DNA from: Microbacteriaceae bacterium
GTDB taxonomy: Bacteria; Actinomycetota; Actinomycetes; Actinomycetales; Microbacteriaceae
Reading direction: 5' to 3'
Length of the DNA stretch: 39,943 nucleotides
NCBI GenBank assembly: GCA_025352325.1
Contig: JANXTR010000005.1
Span: 1 to 39,943, forward strand
Shown: positions 7,988-16,809 of the stretch, one piece after another
How the letters are laid out: every line of letters starts with the position of its first letter
How positions within the stretch are numbered: position 1 is the stretch's first letter
Notes under the pieces: model-generated
Told to the model about the DNA's origin: nothing
Databases searched by the model: none
The model's input: the letters and a program-made list of their open reading frames with translations, nothing else
Position numbers and translations under genes: made by a program

Positions 7988-8997
7988 CCGCCCTGACCGA
8001 AACCGAACGTCCGGCTCCCACGATCTCGAGGTGGCGGCACTTTCTCGTCGGCAAGGTCGCGTGGATGCCAGTGCTCGCCGCCGTCGTCATCCTGGTGATC
8101 ATGCTCGTGGCGGGGCAGGCCTACTTCGGACGATTCGTCACGCCGCGGATCCTCTCGTCGCTGTTCGTCGACAACGCCTACCTGATCGTGCTCGCCGCCG
8201 GGATGACGTTCGTCATCCTCACCGGCGGCATCGACCTGTCGGTCGGGGCGGTCATGGCCTTCACCGGGATGCTCGCCGCGAAGCTCATGAGCACCGGCGT
8301 GCCCGCGCCCGTGGTGATTCCGCTCATGCTCATCGCCGGCGCCGCCTTTGGGCTGATCATTGGGGTGATGGTGCATTACTTCGATGTGCAGCCGTTCATC
8401 GCCTCGCTGGCGGGGATGTTCCTCGCACGCGGCCTCTGCTTCGTCGTCAGCCTCGAGGCGATCCAGGTGAAGAACCCGCTCGTGCTCGGGTTGCAGTCGG
8501 TCAAGATCAACATGGGCGACTGGTACGTCACGCCCACGGTCATCATCGCGCTCCTGCTGGTGGTCGGCGCCACCTGGGTGCTGGGCTACACCCGCTTCGG
8601 TCGAACCGTCTACGCGGTTGGCGGCAACGAGCAGTCCGCGCGTCTCATGGGCCTGCATGTCGCCCGCACGAAGGTGCTGGTCTACGTCGTCAGCGGTGTG
8701 TGCGCCGGAATCGCCGGGCTGCTGTTCACCGCGTACACGGCGGCGGGGTACAGCCTCAACGGCATCGGTACCGAGCTCGACACCATTGCGGCGGTCGTCA
8801 TCGGCGGCACCCTGCTGACCGGCGGGAGCGGGTACCTGATCGGGTCCCTCGTCGGGGTCCTGGTGTACGGGGTCATCAAGGTCTCGATCACCTTCCTGGG
8901 CGCCGACGCATCGTGGACCCGCATCACGATCGGAATCCTGCTCCTCGCCTTCGTCGTGGTGCAGCGCGTGATCGTCGCCCGCGCGAACCGGCGCTGA
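7984..8997 (+). CDS. yjfF: YjfF-type sugar ABC transporter permease
   Basis: A 337-residue permease of the same family. It contains GMTFVILTGGIDLSVGAVMA, AGMFLARGLCFVVS, TRFGRTVYAVGGNEQSARLM and AAVVIGGTLLTGGSGYLIG, closely following E. coli YjfF. The ATG at 7984 overlaps the preceding stop (ATGA) and has GAGAGG eight bases upstream. An in-frame GTG at 7909 lies inside ytfT and is not preferred. Together with YtfT it should form a heterodimeric translocation pore served by the YtfR-like ATPase, the second ATPase, or both. Confidence 0.92.
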   Translation: MTALTETERPAPTISRWRHFLVGKVAWMPVLAAVVILVIMLVAGQAYFGRFVTPRILSSLFVDNAYLIVLAAGMTFVILTGGIDLSVGAVMAFTGMLAAKLMSTGVPAPVVIPLMLIAGAAFGLIIGVMVHYFDVQPFIASLAGMFLARGLCFVVSLEAIQVKNPLVLGLQSVKINMGDWYVTPTVIIALLLVVGATWVLGYTRFGRTVYAVGGNEQSARLMGLHVARTKVLVYVVSGVCAGIAGLLFTAYTAAGYSLNGIGTELDTIAAVVIGGTLLTGGSGYLIGSLVGVLVYGVIKVSITFLGADASWTRITIGILLLAFVVVQRVIVARANRR

Positions 8998-9009
8998 GAC
9001 GAACCCGAC

Positions 9010-9015
9010 TAGGGT
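9010..9015 (+). promoter_or_regulatory. Candidate -10 box before the second ATPase
   Basis: TAGGGT at 9010-9015 sits in the 57-base gap after yjfF and matches the TANNNT form seen before other genes here. No clear -35 is visible. If real, it would let the second ATPase and first LacI gene be transcribed apart from the upstream operon. Confidence 0.3.
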
Positions 9016-9054
9016 GAGTGCGTCACAGCGGTGAGGGAGAGCGCGAGGTCGGCC

Positions 9055-10575
9055 ATGGATGTGGACCCCGTCGTCCAGGTGATCGGTGCCTCAGTGCGCT
9101 TCGCCGGAGACATCGCCCTCGATGGCGTCGATTTCCGGATGTTCGCGGGCGAAGTGCATTCGCTGATGGGCGAGAACGGTGCGGGCAAGTCCACCCTCAT
9201 CAAGGCGATGACCGGGGCACTGCGTCTGGATGCCGGAGCCGTTCTGCTGGAGGGTCGCGACGTCGACCTCTCGACGCCGGCCGCGGCGCAGCGGGCGGGG
9301 ATCAGCACGGTCTATCAGGAGATCGACCTGCTGCCGAATCTGTCGGTGGCCGAGAACATCATGCTCGGGCGCGAGCCGAGACGGCTCGGATTCATCGACT
9401 GGCGACGCACCCGGGAGGCGGCCGGGCAGGCGCTGTCAGCATTGGGTATCGACATCGACCCCGCCTCGATGCTCTCGAGCCACCGCCTTGCGACCCAGCA
9501 GCTGATCGCCATCGCGCGGGCGATCTCCACCGACGTCAAAGTGCTGGTGCTCGACGAACCGACCTCCAGCCTCGACCAGGACGAGGTCGATGAGCTGTTC
9601 CGGGTGATCCGTCGGTTGAAGAGCCGCGGGGTCGCCATCCTGTTCGTCTCGCACTTCCTCGAACAGGTCTACGAGATCTGCGACCGGATCACCGTGCTGC
9701 GCAACGGCGTCCTGGTGGGGGAGTACGTCACGACCGAGCTGCTGAGGCTTGATCTCGTGCAAAAGATGCTGGGAAAGGCGACCTTCGACCTCGAGCAGAT
9801 GACGACCCGCGCCCCGAGCGCCACCCCCGCCGCAGCGCGCGAGGTCAAGGTGTCCGCGCAGGGGATCAGCAGGCGCAACGACATGCTGCCCACCGATCTC
9901 GACATCTACGAGGGCGAGTTGCTCGGACTCGCTGGACTGCTGGGATCGGGTCGTACCGAGTTGGCCCGCCTCCTCACCGGAATCGACTCTCTCGACGGCG
10001 GTCGGCTGATGATCGACGGCGTCCCGCGTCGCTTCCATGAGCCGCGACAGGCTCTGCGACATGGGATTGCGTACTCGTCGGAAAATCGCAAGTCAGAGGG
10101 GATCATCGCCCAACTCTCGGTGCGCGAGAACATCACGCTCGCGCTCCAGGCCGAGCGCGGGTGGTTCAAACCCATCCCGCGGAACCGTCAGGACGAGCTG
10201 AGCGCGAGCTGGATCGAGGCGCTCGACATCCGTCCGGCGGACCCGGATCGGTTGGCGGGTCTGCTCTCCGGCGGCAATCAGCAGAAGGTGCTGCTTGCCC
10301 GCTTGCTCGCGGTCGCGCCGCGGCTTCTGGTTCTCGACGAACCCACTCGCGGGATCGACGTCGGCGCCAAGGTCGAGATCCAGCGCCTGGTGTCGGAACT
10401 GGCGATCGACGGGATGACGATCGTCTTCATCTCGGCGGAACTCGAGGAGGTGCTGCGCATCTCACACCGGGTCATCGTGCTCCGGGACCGCGAGATCGTC
10501 GCCCAGTTCGACCCGGACGAGATCACCATCGAGACACTGCTCACGATCGTCGCGAAGGCCGAGGACGGCACATGA
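9055..10575 (+). CDS. Second two-domain sugar ABC ATPase (YtfR/RbsA type)
   Basis: A 506-residue tandem ABC ATPase, the same length and clearly the same subfamily as the one at 5421. It has a Walker A GENGAGKST (39-47), YQEIDL, the degenerate first signature RLATQQLIA, LVLDEPTSSLD, the altered second P-loop GLLGSGRTEL, then LSGGNQQKV and LVLDEPTRGID. Many blocks are shared between the two copies (ILFVSHFL, DVGAK-EIQRLVSEL), but sequence divergence is extensive, so this is an old duplication or separate acquisition. The ATG at 9055 has GAGG six bases upstream. GTG 9031 is an alternative. No second binding protein or permease pair accompanies it. It may be an alternative motor for the same permeases or serve a distant system. 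Its stop overlaps the LacI start. Confidence 0.88.
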   Translation: MDVDPVVQVIGASVRFAGDIALDGVDFRMFAGEVHSLMGENGAGKSTLIKAMTGALRLDAGAVLLEGRDVDLSTPAAAQRAGISTVYQEIDLLPNLSVAENIMLGREPRRLGFIDWRRTREAAGQALSALGIDIDPASMLSSHRLATQQLIAIARAISTDVKVLVLDEPTSSLDQDEVDELFRVIRRLKSRGVAILFVSHFLEQVYEICDRITVLRNGVLVGEYVTTELLRLDLVQKMLGKATFDLEQMTTRAPSATPAAAREVKVSAQGISRRNDMLPTDLDIYEGELLGLAGLLGSGRTELARLLTGIDSLDGGRLMIDGVPRRFHEPRQALRHGIAYSSENRKSEGIIAQLSVRENITLALQAERGWFKPIPRNRQDELSASWIEALDIRPADPDRLAGLLSGGNQQKVLLARLLAVAPRLLVLDEPTRGIDVGAKVEIQRLVSELAIDGMTIVFISAELEEVLRISHRVIVLRDREIVAQFDPDEITIETLLTIVAKAEDGT

Positions 10576-11594
10576 GCGCAACCGAGAAACCCGCACGCTC
10601 GGCGAACATCTTCGACGTGGCGCGCCTCGCAGGGGTCTCGCACCAGACGGTCTCGCGCGTGCTCAACGACACCCCGGGGGTGCGACCCGCCACCCGTCAA
10701 CGTGTCGAGCAGGCGATCACCCAACTGCGTTACAGCCCGTCTCCGGCGGCGCGCGCCCTGGTCACGCGACGCACCCGCATGATCGGATTGATCGCGCCCA
10801 GCAGTGCCGACTACGGGCCGGCATCCATCGCCCTCCACTTCAGCGACGCGGCGCGGAGCGCTCGCTACGGCGTGATCTCGGTGACCGCCGTCGACTCCGA
10901 CGCGGCGTCGACGCGGACCCTCGTCGAGTCTCTCGTGAATCAGCGGGTCGAGGCGGTGGTGCTCATCGTCGACGATGTCGCCGTGCTCGACGCGATTCGC
11001 GCCCTGGATGTCGGAGTCCCGGTCGTCGCCGTCTCGGCGGGGCGTTCGCGCGGCCCCCTGGTCGTCGCCATCGACCAGTACCGCGGGGCACGCAACGCCG
11101 TCCGTCACCTGGTCGATCTCGGCCATCGACGAATCGCTCATCTCGCCGGACCTCCTAGCAACCCGGACGCAATCGAGAGGATGCGTGGCTGGCGCGACGA
11201 ACTCGCGGCCTCTCAGTTGATTGCCGCAGAGCCCGGTCAGGGTGACTGGTCGCCCGCCAGCGGCTATACCTTCGGGGCCGTTCTCGCCAAGGACACTACG
11301 GTGACGGCGGTCTTCGCTGGCAACGATCAGATGGCCCTCGGCATCGTGTCGGCGCTGCTGGCGCACGGTCGCCGGATCCCCGAAGACCTGAGCGTCGTGG
11401 GGTTCGACGACGTGCCCGAGGCAGCGTTCTACGTGCCACCGCTCACGACCGTCTCCCAGGACTTCGCGGCCCTCGGTGCCCTCACGATGCAGCGCGTCAT
11501 CATCGCGCTCGAGGAAGCGGCGAGTCTCAGCGAGCCGACCCCCATCCCGACCAGGTTGGTGGTCCGCGCATCTACCGGAGAGCCTCGTCCGTAG
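10572..11594 (+). CDS. LacI-family transcriptional regulator 1
   Basis: A 340-residue LacI/GalR regulator. The N-terminal helix-turn-helix reads IFDVARLAGVSHQTVSRVLN, followed by a hinge helix around SPSPAARALVTRRT. A periplasmic-binding-protein-like sensor domain follows, with VVGFDDVPEAAFYVPPLTTV near the C-terminus. The ATG overlaps the ATPase stop (ATGA), so it is translationally coupled to the transporter genes and probably senses their sugar. The palindromes at 4257-4270 and 11640-11655 are candidate targets. Which LacI protein binds which site cannot be told from sequence. Confidence 0.92.
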   Translation: MSATEKPARSANIFDVARLAGVSHQTVSRVLNDTPGVRPATRQRVEQAITQLRYSPSPAARALVTRRTRMIGLIAPSSADYGPASIALHFSDAARSARYGVISVTAVDSDAASTRTLVESLVNQRVEAVVLIVDDVAVLDAIRALDVGVPVVAVSAGRSRGPLVVAIDQYRGARNAVRHLVDLGHRRIAHLAGPPSNPDAIERMRGWRDELAASQLIAAEPGQGDWSPASGYTFGAVLAKDTTVTAVFAGNDQMALGIVSALLAHGRRIPEDLSVVGFDDVPEAAFYVPPLTTVSQDFAALGALTMQRVIIALEEAASLSEPTPIPTRLVVRASTGEPRP

Positions 11595-11609
11595 TGCAGG
11601 GGTGCTCCC

Positions 11610-11655
11610 TTGAGTCGGAGCGCGATCCACGCATAGAATATCGAAGCGCTTCGAT
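11610..11655 (+). promoter_or_regulatory. Promoter and 16-bp palindromic operator of the second LacI gene and alpha-xylosidase
   Basis: TTGAGT (11610-11615) and TAGAAT (11634-11639) form a -35/-10 pair with an 18-bp spacer. Immediately downstream, over the expected transcription start, is the perfect 16-bp palindrome ATCGAAGCGCTTCGAT (11640-11655), a classic LacI-family operator shape. A strong GGAGG stands before the ATG at 11689. The layout predicts autorepression of the lacI gene and of the coupled GH31 gene. Confidence 0.75.
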
Positions 11656-11688
11656 GATTTCGTCGATGCCGATTCGGAGGGAGTCGAC

Positions 11689-12732
11689 ATGGTCACCATC
11701 TCCGACGTCGCCGATCACGCGGGGGTTTCCGCCAGCACCGTGAGCTACGTGCTCTCCGGCAAGCGCAGCATCTCCGAGTCGACGGCCGAACGGGTCCGCG
11801 GAAGCATCGCCGAACTCGGCTACCGACCCAATGCCCGAGCCGTCGCGCTCGCCAGCCGACGGGCCAACGCGATCGCGCTGGTCGCCCCGCTGCGTGCCGA
11901 CAACAACGTGCCGGTGATCATGCAGTTCGTGGCCGCCGCCGCGATGGCCGCTCGCGCCCGCAACCACGACGTCCTGCTGGTCACCCAGGAAGAGGGCGTC
12001 GCCGGGCTCGAACGCGTGAGCGGCTCGTCACTGGTCGACGCCGTCATCGTGATGGATGTCGAGATCGCCGATCGACGAATCCCGATGCTGACGACGCTCG
12101 AGATCCCCGCCGTCATGATCGGGCATCCGGGTCACAGCCAGGGGATCTCGACCATCGACCTCGACATGGCGGGTGCCGCAGAGCTGGCCGTGCAGCATCT
12201 CGCCGAGCTCGGGCACCGGAGCATCGCGATGCTCGGCTCGCCCTCGGCCGTCTACGAGCGGAAGAGCTCGTACGCAATCCGCTTCCGCGAGGGCTTCGAG
12301 AGGGCGCGCACCGAGTTCGCTGTCGAGGGCCACTGGTACCCCGTCGAGCCCAGCTACCAGTCCACGCGGGAGGTCCTGCAGGCCCACCTCGCGCAGCATC
12401 CCGAGACCACCGGGCTCGTCGTCCACAACGAGTCCATCCTCGGCGAGGTGCTCGCCGAACTCGCCGACGAGGGGTTCCGGGTGCCCGAGGACGTGTCGCT
12501 CGTCGCGCTCTGCCCCCCCGATCTCGCCGTGAATCAGCGCGTGGCGCTCACCAGCATCGCAGTCCCGACCGCCGACATCGGCGCCGCTGCCGTCGACATG
12601 GTCCTCGGGCTCGTCGACGGCACCGCCCACGCCGAGTCGCGCCTGATCACCCCGGTTCTCACCATCCGATCCAGTACCGCCGGCCCTCGGCCAGCAGTCC
12701 AGCCCCTCGACGACGAGACAAGGACACCATGA
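11689..12732 (+). CDS. LacI-family transcriptional regulator 2 (likely alpha-xyloside regulator)
   Basis: A 347-residue LacI/GalR protein. The helix-turn-helix is VTISDVADHAGVSASTVSYV (residues 2-21), followed by the hinge region PNARAVALASRRA and a sugar-sensing domain. The usual GFDD sensor motif is replaced by ALCPPDLAVNQRVALTSIAV, a variant seen in some LacI subfamilies. The start follows GGAGG by eight bases. Its stop overlaps the GH31 ATG (ATGA), so regulator and enzyme are co-translated. The perfect palindrome in front of this gene makes it a likely autorepressor responding to a xylose-containing sugar. The inducer is inferred from context only. Confidence 0.92.
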   Translation: MVTISDVADHAGVSASTVSYVLSGKRSISESTAERVRGSIAELGYRPNARAVALASRRANAIALVAPLRADNNVPVIMQFVAAAAMAARARNHDVLLVTQEEGVAGLERVSGSSLVDAVIVMDVEIADRRIPMLTTLEIPAVMIGHPGHSQGISTIDLDMAGAAELAVQHLAELGHRSIAMLGSPSAVYERKSSYAIRFREGFERARTEFAVEGHWYPVEPSYQSTREVLQAHLAQHPETTGLVVHNESILGEVLAELADEGFRVPEDVSLVALCPPDLAVNQRVALTSIAVPTADIGAAAVDMVLGLVDGTAHAESRLITPVLTIRSSTAGPRPAVQPLDDETRTP

Positions 12733-15038
12733 AGTTCAATGACGGCTATTGGCTGCTGCGCGAGGGCATCACCGCCCATCTTGCCGCCGAGACGATGGAC
12801 GTGCAGACCTCGCCGTCGCACGTCTCCGTCGCCGCACTCACCCGGCCGCACGCCGACCGCGGCTCGCACCTCAACACGGCCACGATCTCCGTGGACCTGT
12901 CGTCTCCCGCCGTCGACGTGGTCGGGGTCACCGTGCGTCACCTGGTGCAGCCGGATGCACCCCTCACCCACTTCGAGGTGCGCAACGAGCATCCCGAGGT
13001 CGTGATCGCGCGCACCGACGAGGCCGTCAGCCTCCGCTCCGGAGCCCTCACCGCGTCGATCGGCACCCACGGTCCCTGGAGCCTGAGCTTCGACGGCGGC
13101 CTGGGCGACGACGCCCGCGAGCTGACCTCCGCCGCGATCCGCACCACCGGCTCGATGGACGACGCGGCGAGTGGCCGCCACATGATGCAACGCCTGCAGC
13201 TGCCCGTTGGCGCCAGCGTGTACGGCTTCGGCGAACGGTTCACCGCGTTCGTCAAGAACGGCCAGGTCGTCGAGACCTGGAACGAGGACGGCGGCACGGC
13301 CAGCGAGCAGGCGTACAAGTCGATCCCGTTCTTTATCACCGATGCGGGATTCGGCATCTTCGTGAACTCGCCGGCGAACGTCTCGTTTGAGGTCGGCAGC
13401 GAGGTCGTCAGCTCTGTGCAGTTCTCGGTGCCGGGCAACGTGCTCGAGTACTTCGTGATCTACGGGCCGACGCCGAAGGCGATCCTGGAGCGCTACACGG
13501 CCCTCACCGGTCGCCCCGCCCTGCCGCCGCAGTGGTCGTTCGGCCTGTGGCTGTCGACCTCGTTCACGACCGACTACGACGAGGCGACCGTCACGAGCTT
13601 CGTCGACGGGATGGCCGAGCGCGAGATCCCGCTGAGCGTCTTCCACTTCGACTGCTACTGGATGAAGCCGCTCAACTGGTGCGACTTCGAGTGGGACCCG
13701 GACGTCTTCCCCGACCCCGCCGCCATGCTGACGCGCTTCGCCGAGCGCGGCCTGCACACCAGCATCTGGATCAACCCGTACCTGGGGCAGCGGGCGACGC
13801 TGTTCGCGGAGGCTGCCGAGAAGGGCTACCTACTGCGCCGCCCGGACGGCTCGGTCTGGCAGAGCGACCTCTGGGTCGCCGGCATGGGCATCATCGACTT
13901 CACCAACCCGGATGCCGCCGAGTGGTTCGCCGAGAAGGTGCGGGTGCTGCTGCGGAGCGGCGTGCACGCAATCAAGACCGACTTCGGCGAGCGCATTCCG
14001 ACGGATGTCATCTGGCGCGACGGCTCCGACCCGGCCCTCATGCACAACTACTACACGCTGCTCTACAACCGGGTCGTGTTCGAGGCCGTCGAGTCGGTGC
14101 GCGGCACCGGGGAGGCCGTGCTCTTCGCCCGCTCGGCGACCGTGGGTGGTCAGTCCTTCCCGGTGCACTGGGGCGGGGACTGCGAGTCGACCTATCCGTC
14201 GATGGCCGAGTCCCTGCGCGGCGGGCTCTCGCTGGGCATGAGCGGATTCGGCTTCTGGAGCCATGACATCGGCGGGTTCGAGGGAACGCCCAGCGCCACC
14301 CTCTTCACGCGCTGGCTGCAGTTCGGTCTGCTGTCGTCGCACGCGCGCCTGCACGGGTCGACGTCGTACCGGGTGCCGTGGGCCTTCGGCGACGAGGCTG
14401 TGAAGGTGGCCCGCGACTTCACCCGGATGCGGATGACGCTGATGCCGTACCTCTGGAACGCGGCGATCGAGGCGCATCGCTCCGGGATCCCGGTGATGCG
14501 CTCGATGCTGCTGGAGTTCCCCGAGGACCGCACGAGCTCGCAGCTCGACCGCCAGTACATGCTCGGCGGCGATGTGCTCGTCGCGCCGGTGTTCGCCGAC
14601 AGCGGCGAGGTCGAGTACTACCTGCCGGCGGGGGAGTGGATCGGGTTCCTCGACGGTGCGGCCCGCCAGGGTGGGCGCTGGGTCGCCGAGCGCTACGCCG
14701 TGGACGCGCTGCCGATGCTCGTGCGCCCCGGGAGCGTCATCCCGATCGGTGCGATCGAGGATCGCCCGGACTACGACTACGCGGCCGGGCTCACGCTCGA
14801 GGTCTTCGGGTTGGCGGACGGGGCGTCGGCCACGACGTCCGTCGCCGACAGCGCGGGGCAGACCGTCGCCGAGTTCATGGTGACGCGCGCGGGCGGCGAG
14901 GTCACGGCATCCGTGGTTTCGGGTGCCGAGGCGCTCGGCACGGGATGGTCGCTGCGCTGGGTCACCGGCCCCCGGGGCGACGACCGCGGCGCGCTGGCGA
15001 GCTCGGCTGACGGCGGCGCGATCACCCTCGCGATCTAG
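12729..15038 (+). CDS. yicI: GH31 alpha-xylosidase (YicI-like)
   Basis: A 769-residue glycoside hydrolase family 31 enzyme that follows E. coli YicI along its whole length: FNDGYWLLREGI at the start, VYGFGERFTAFVKNGQVVET, SFGLWLSTSFTTDYDEATV and FHFDCYWMKPLNWCDFEW. The catalytic nucleophile is Asp418 in KTDFGERIPTD and the acid/base is Asp484 in HWGGDCEST, equivalent to YicI Asp416 and Asp482. YicI releases alpha-linked xylose, for example from isoprimeverose. No signal peptide is present, so it should act in the cytoplasm on imported oligosaccharides, and the FDCYWMK specificity segment is intact (FDCFWMK in YicI). It is coupled to the upstream LacI gene. The 3' end converges with the GH43 gene across a short repeat array. 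Confidence 0.95.
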   Translation: MKFNDGYWLLREGITAHLAAETMDVQTSPSHVSVAALTRPHADRGSHLNTATISVDLSSPAVDVVGVTVRHLVQPDAPLTHFEVRNEHPEVVIARTDEAVSLRSGALTASIGTHGPWSLSFDGGLGDDARELTSAAIRTTGSMDDAASGRHMMQRLQLPVGASVYGFGERFTAFVKNGQVVETWNEDGGTASEQAYKSIPFFITDAGFGIFVNSPANVSFEVGSEVVSSVQFSVPGNVLEYFVIYGPTPKAILERYTALTGRPALPPQWSFGLWLSTSFTTDYDEATVTSFVDGMAEREIPLSVFHFDCYWMKPLNWCDFEWDPDVFPDPAAMLTRFAERGLHTSIWINPYLGQRATLFAEAAEKGYLLRRPDGSVWQSDLWVAGMGIIDFTNPDAAEWFAEKVRVLLRSGVHAIKTDFGERIPTDVIWRDGSDPALMHNYYTLLYNRVVFEAVESVRGTGEAVLFARSATVGGQSFPVHWGGDCESTYPSMAESLRGGLSLGMSGFGFWSHDIGGFEGTPSATLFTRWLQFGLLSSHARLHGSTSYRVPWAFGDEAVKVARDFTRMRMTLMPYLWNAAIEAHRSGIPVMRSMLLEFPEDRTSSQLDRQYMLGGDVLVAPVFADSGEVEYYLPAGEWIGFLDGAARQGGRWVAERYAVDALPMLVRPGSVIPIGAIEDRPDYDYAAGLTLEVFGLADGASATTSVADSAGQTVAEFMVTRAGGEVTASVVSGAEALGTGWSLRWVTGPRGDDRGALASSADGGAITLAI

Positions 15039-15055
15039 CCGGCCGCTCGGCGCGA

Positions 15056-15099
15056 CGAGTCAGTACGACCGAGTCAGTACGACTCCGAGTCAGTACGAC
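15056..15099. repeat. Three copies of a 14-bp direct repeat between convergent glycosidase genes
   Basis: CGAGTCAGTACGAC occurs exactly at 15056-15069, 15070-15083 and 15086-15099. The first two abut and the third is offset by two bases. The third copy contains the last codons and stop of the GH43 gene (15090-15092, minus strand), so the array looks like repeated copying of that gene end by slippage. Confidence 0.9.
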
Positions 15100-16730
15100 A
15101 CCGAGAACGAGTCGATATCGGCCCACAGCCGGCGTCGGAATCCGTCCTGGCAGACGACGCCGACCATGGTGCCGGTGAAGCCGAGAGCGGTCTCGTCCGA
15201 GAGGATCGTCGCGTCGAGCGCAGGTCCGATGTCGGCGAGCCCCTCGCCGGCGACACCCGCGCGGAACTGCAGCACACCCCCGCTCAGCCGCGCCTGCAGC
15301 GTCACCGCGCCATCGCCGATCGTACGATGGTCACTGCGCAGCTCGCGGCGCACGCCGCGCTCGACGACGTCGATAGCGACGGCGCGCGATCCGAAGGTCT
15401 CGCTGTGCGTGACACGCAGATAGAGGTGGTTGAGCTCGTCGTAGTAGAGCACCAGCCCGGCGCTCTGCGAGAAGTGTTGGGGGTCGAACTCGAGCACCGC
15501 CGTCGCGGTGGCCGTGACGCTCTGCAGCGGGGTGGCGATCAGCGAAACGTCGAAGCGCGAGGTCAGGGAGTGCCTGCCGCGGAGCCGCAGGTGTCCTGCG
15601 CGCTCGCCGAGCCGCGCCCAGTCGTCCGATACCGGGATGTGGATGCTTGAGAAGCGCGACGGGAGCGAGTCGCCATCGAAGTCCTCAGCGAACGAGTCGT
15701 GGGCCGGGGACTTCTCGGCGTAGCTGCGTCCAGAGATGCCGGGCACGCGATCTCGCGCCAGCCGACCGCCGTCGACCATGCGCACCCAGCCGTCGTCGGT
15801 CCACTCGACCTTCTGTACGAAGGTCTCGCGCCCGAGCATCGAGCGGCGGCTGCTCGGAAGCGGGCGGGACGCCAGGTGTGCCAGGTACCACTCGCCATCC
15901 GGGGTGTCCACGAGACAGCCGTGGCCGGCCTTCTGGATGCCGCTGTGCGGGTTGAATCGCTCGGGGCGCAGGTAGTCGCGGTTATTGCGGTCGAAGTAGT
16001 CGTCCGGGGCGCTGGTGACGATCGGGTTGACGGGGGAGGGCTCGTACGGTCCCTCGATGCGCTGCGAGCGGGCGAGTGCGACGCCGTGGCCGAATCCGGT
16101 GCCGCCCTCGGCGGTCATCAGGTAGTAGAAGCCGTTGCGCTTGGACAGGTTTGGACCCTCGAGGCACCCGCGGTCGGTGGAGCCGCGTGAGATCCGCCGC
16201 GCGTCGCCCACGAGCCGCTGCTCGGCCCAGTCATACTCCTCGAGCACGATGGAGCCCGGATGCTGGTACCCCTCGCGCGTCTCCCACTCGAGCGTGACGA
16301 CCCAGTGGCGGCCGTCGTCGTCGTGAAACATCGAGGGGTCGAATCCGATGCTGTTCAGATAGATCGGCTCACTCCACGGCCCGCGGATGTCGGACGCCGT
16401 GACGAGGAAGTTGTCGACGTCGAAGACCTCGGCATTCTGGCTCCACATCACCGAGTACGTTACGCAGATCGTGGAGCTCGCCGTGTCGTACGACAGCGAC
16501 GGCGCCCACACGCCAGCCGAGGAGTTCAGACCGCGCAGCTCGGGAGGCGTTTCGAGCGCGTGCCCGACGAGGGTCCAGTCGGCAAGGTCGGTCGAGCTGT
16601 ACAGCCGGATGCCGGGCAGCCAGCCGAACGTGGAGGTGGCGAGCACGTACTCGTCGCCGATCCGGATCATCGACGGGTCCGGGGCGAAGCCGGCGACGAC
16701 CGGGTTCGCGATCGTAGTGTCGGAGCTCAT
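15090..16730 (-). CDS. GH43 family beta-xylosidase/alpha-arabinofuranosidase-type enzyme
   Basis: A 546-residue GH43 enzyme. The five-bladed propeller occupies about 1-320, with base Asp18 in FAPDPSMIR, the pKa-modulating Asp131 in IGFDPSMF and acid Glu191 in CLEGPNL. After HLASRPLPSSRRSMLGRET comes a C-terminal beta-sandwich (about 360-546) with SAGLVLYYDELNHLYLRVTH, as in XynB-type beta-xylosidases. It has no signal peptide, so it likely cleaves imported beta-xylo-oligosaccharides or arabinosyl decorations in the cytoplasm. The ATG at 16730 is chosen because MSSDTTIANPVVAGF is the family start and GGAAG lies about ten bases before it. An upstream in-frame extension would run back into the permease gene. 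A strong hairpin separates it from the transporter genes, which read toward it. Confidence 0.92.
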   Translation of the reverse strand: MSSDTTIANPVVAGFAPDPSMIRIGDEYVLATSTFGWLPGIRLYSSTDLADWTLVGHALETPPELRGLNSSAGVWAPSLSYDTASSTICVTYSVMWSQNAEVFDVDNFLVTASDIRGPWSEPIYLNSIGFDPSMFHDDDGRHWVVTLEWETREGYQHPGSIVLEEYDWAEQRLVGDARRISRGSTDRGCLEGPNLSKRNGFYYLMTAEGGTGFGHGVALARSQRIEGPYEPSPVNPIVTSAPDDYFDRNNRDYLRPERFNPHSGIQKAGHGCLVDTPDGEWYLAHLASRPLPSSRRSMLGRETFVQKVEWTDDGWVRMVDGGRLARDRVPGISGRSYAEKSPAHDSFAEDFDGDSLPSRFSSIHIPVSDDWARLGERAGHLRLRGRHSLTSRFDVSLIATPLQSVTATATAVLEFDPQHFSQSAGLVLYYDELNHLYLRVTHSETFGSRAVAIDVVERGVRRELRSDHRTIGDGAVTLQARLSGGVLQFRAGVAGEGLADIGPALDATILSDETALGFTGTMVGVVCQDGFRRRLWADIDSFSVSY

Positions 16731-16755
16731 GCGTCTGGTTCTTCCGCTCAAGAAG

Positions 16756-16788
16756 AACGGGGTGGACGCGATCCGCGTCCACCCCGTT
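16756..16788 (-). terminator. Perfect 15-bp stem hairpin between permease and GH43 gene
   Basis: Bases 16756-16770 and 16774-16788 are exact inverted copies around a three-base loop, 22 bp past the permease stop on the minus strand, followed by CTTCTT. It is a strong terminator or attenuator candidate, meaning GH43 expression depends on read-through or its own promoter. Confidence 0.7.
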
Positions 16789-16809
16789 ACCGATACTGGT
16801 TGTGGTGCG

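Noticed and set aside
10278-11699. 473-codon open frame antisense to the ATPase and first LacI gene
   Set aside because: Shadow of coding DNA, with no ribosome site and an unnatural Arg/Asp-rich composition.
12534-13757. 407-codon open frame antisense to the alpha-xylosidase start
   Set aside because: Opposes a gene with full-length homology to YicI. No domain is visible.
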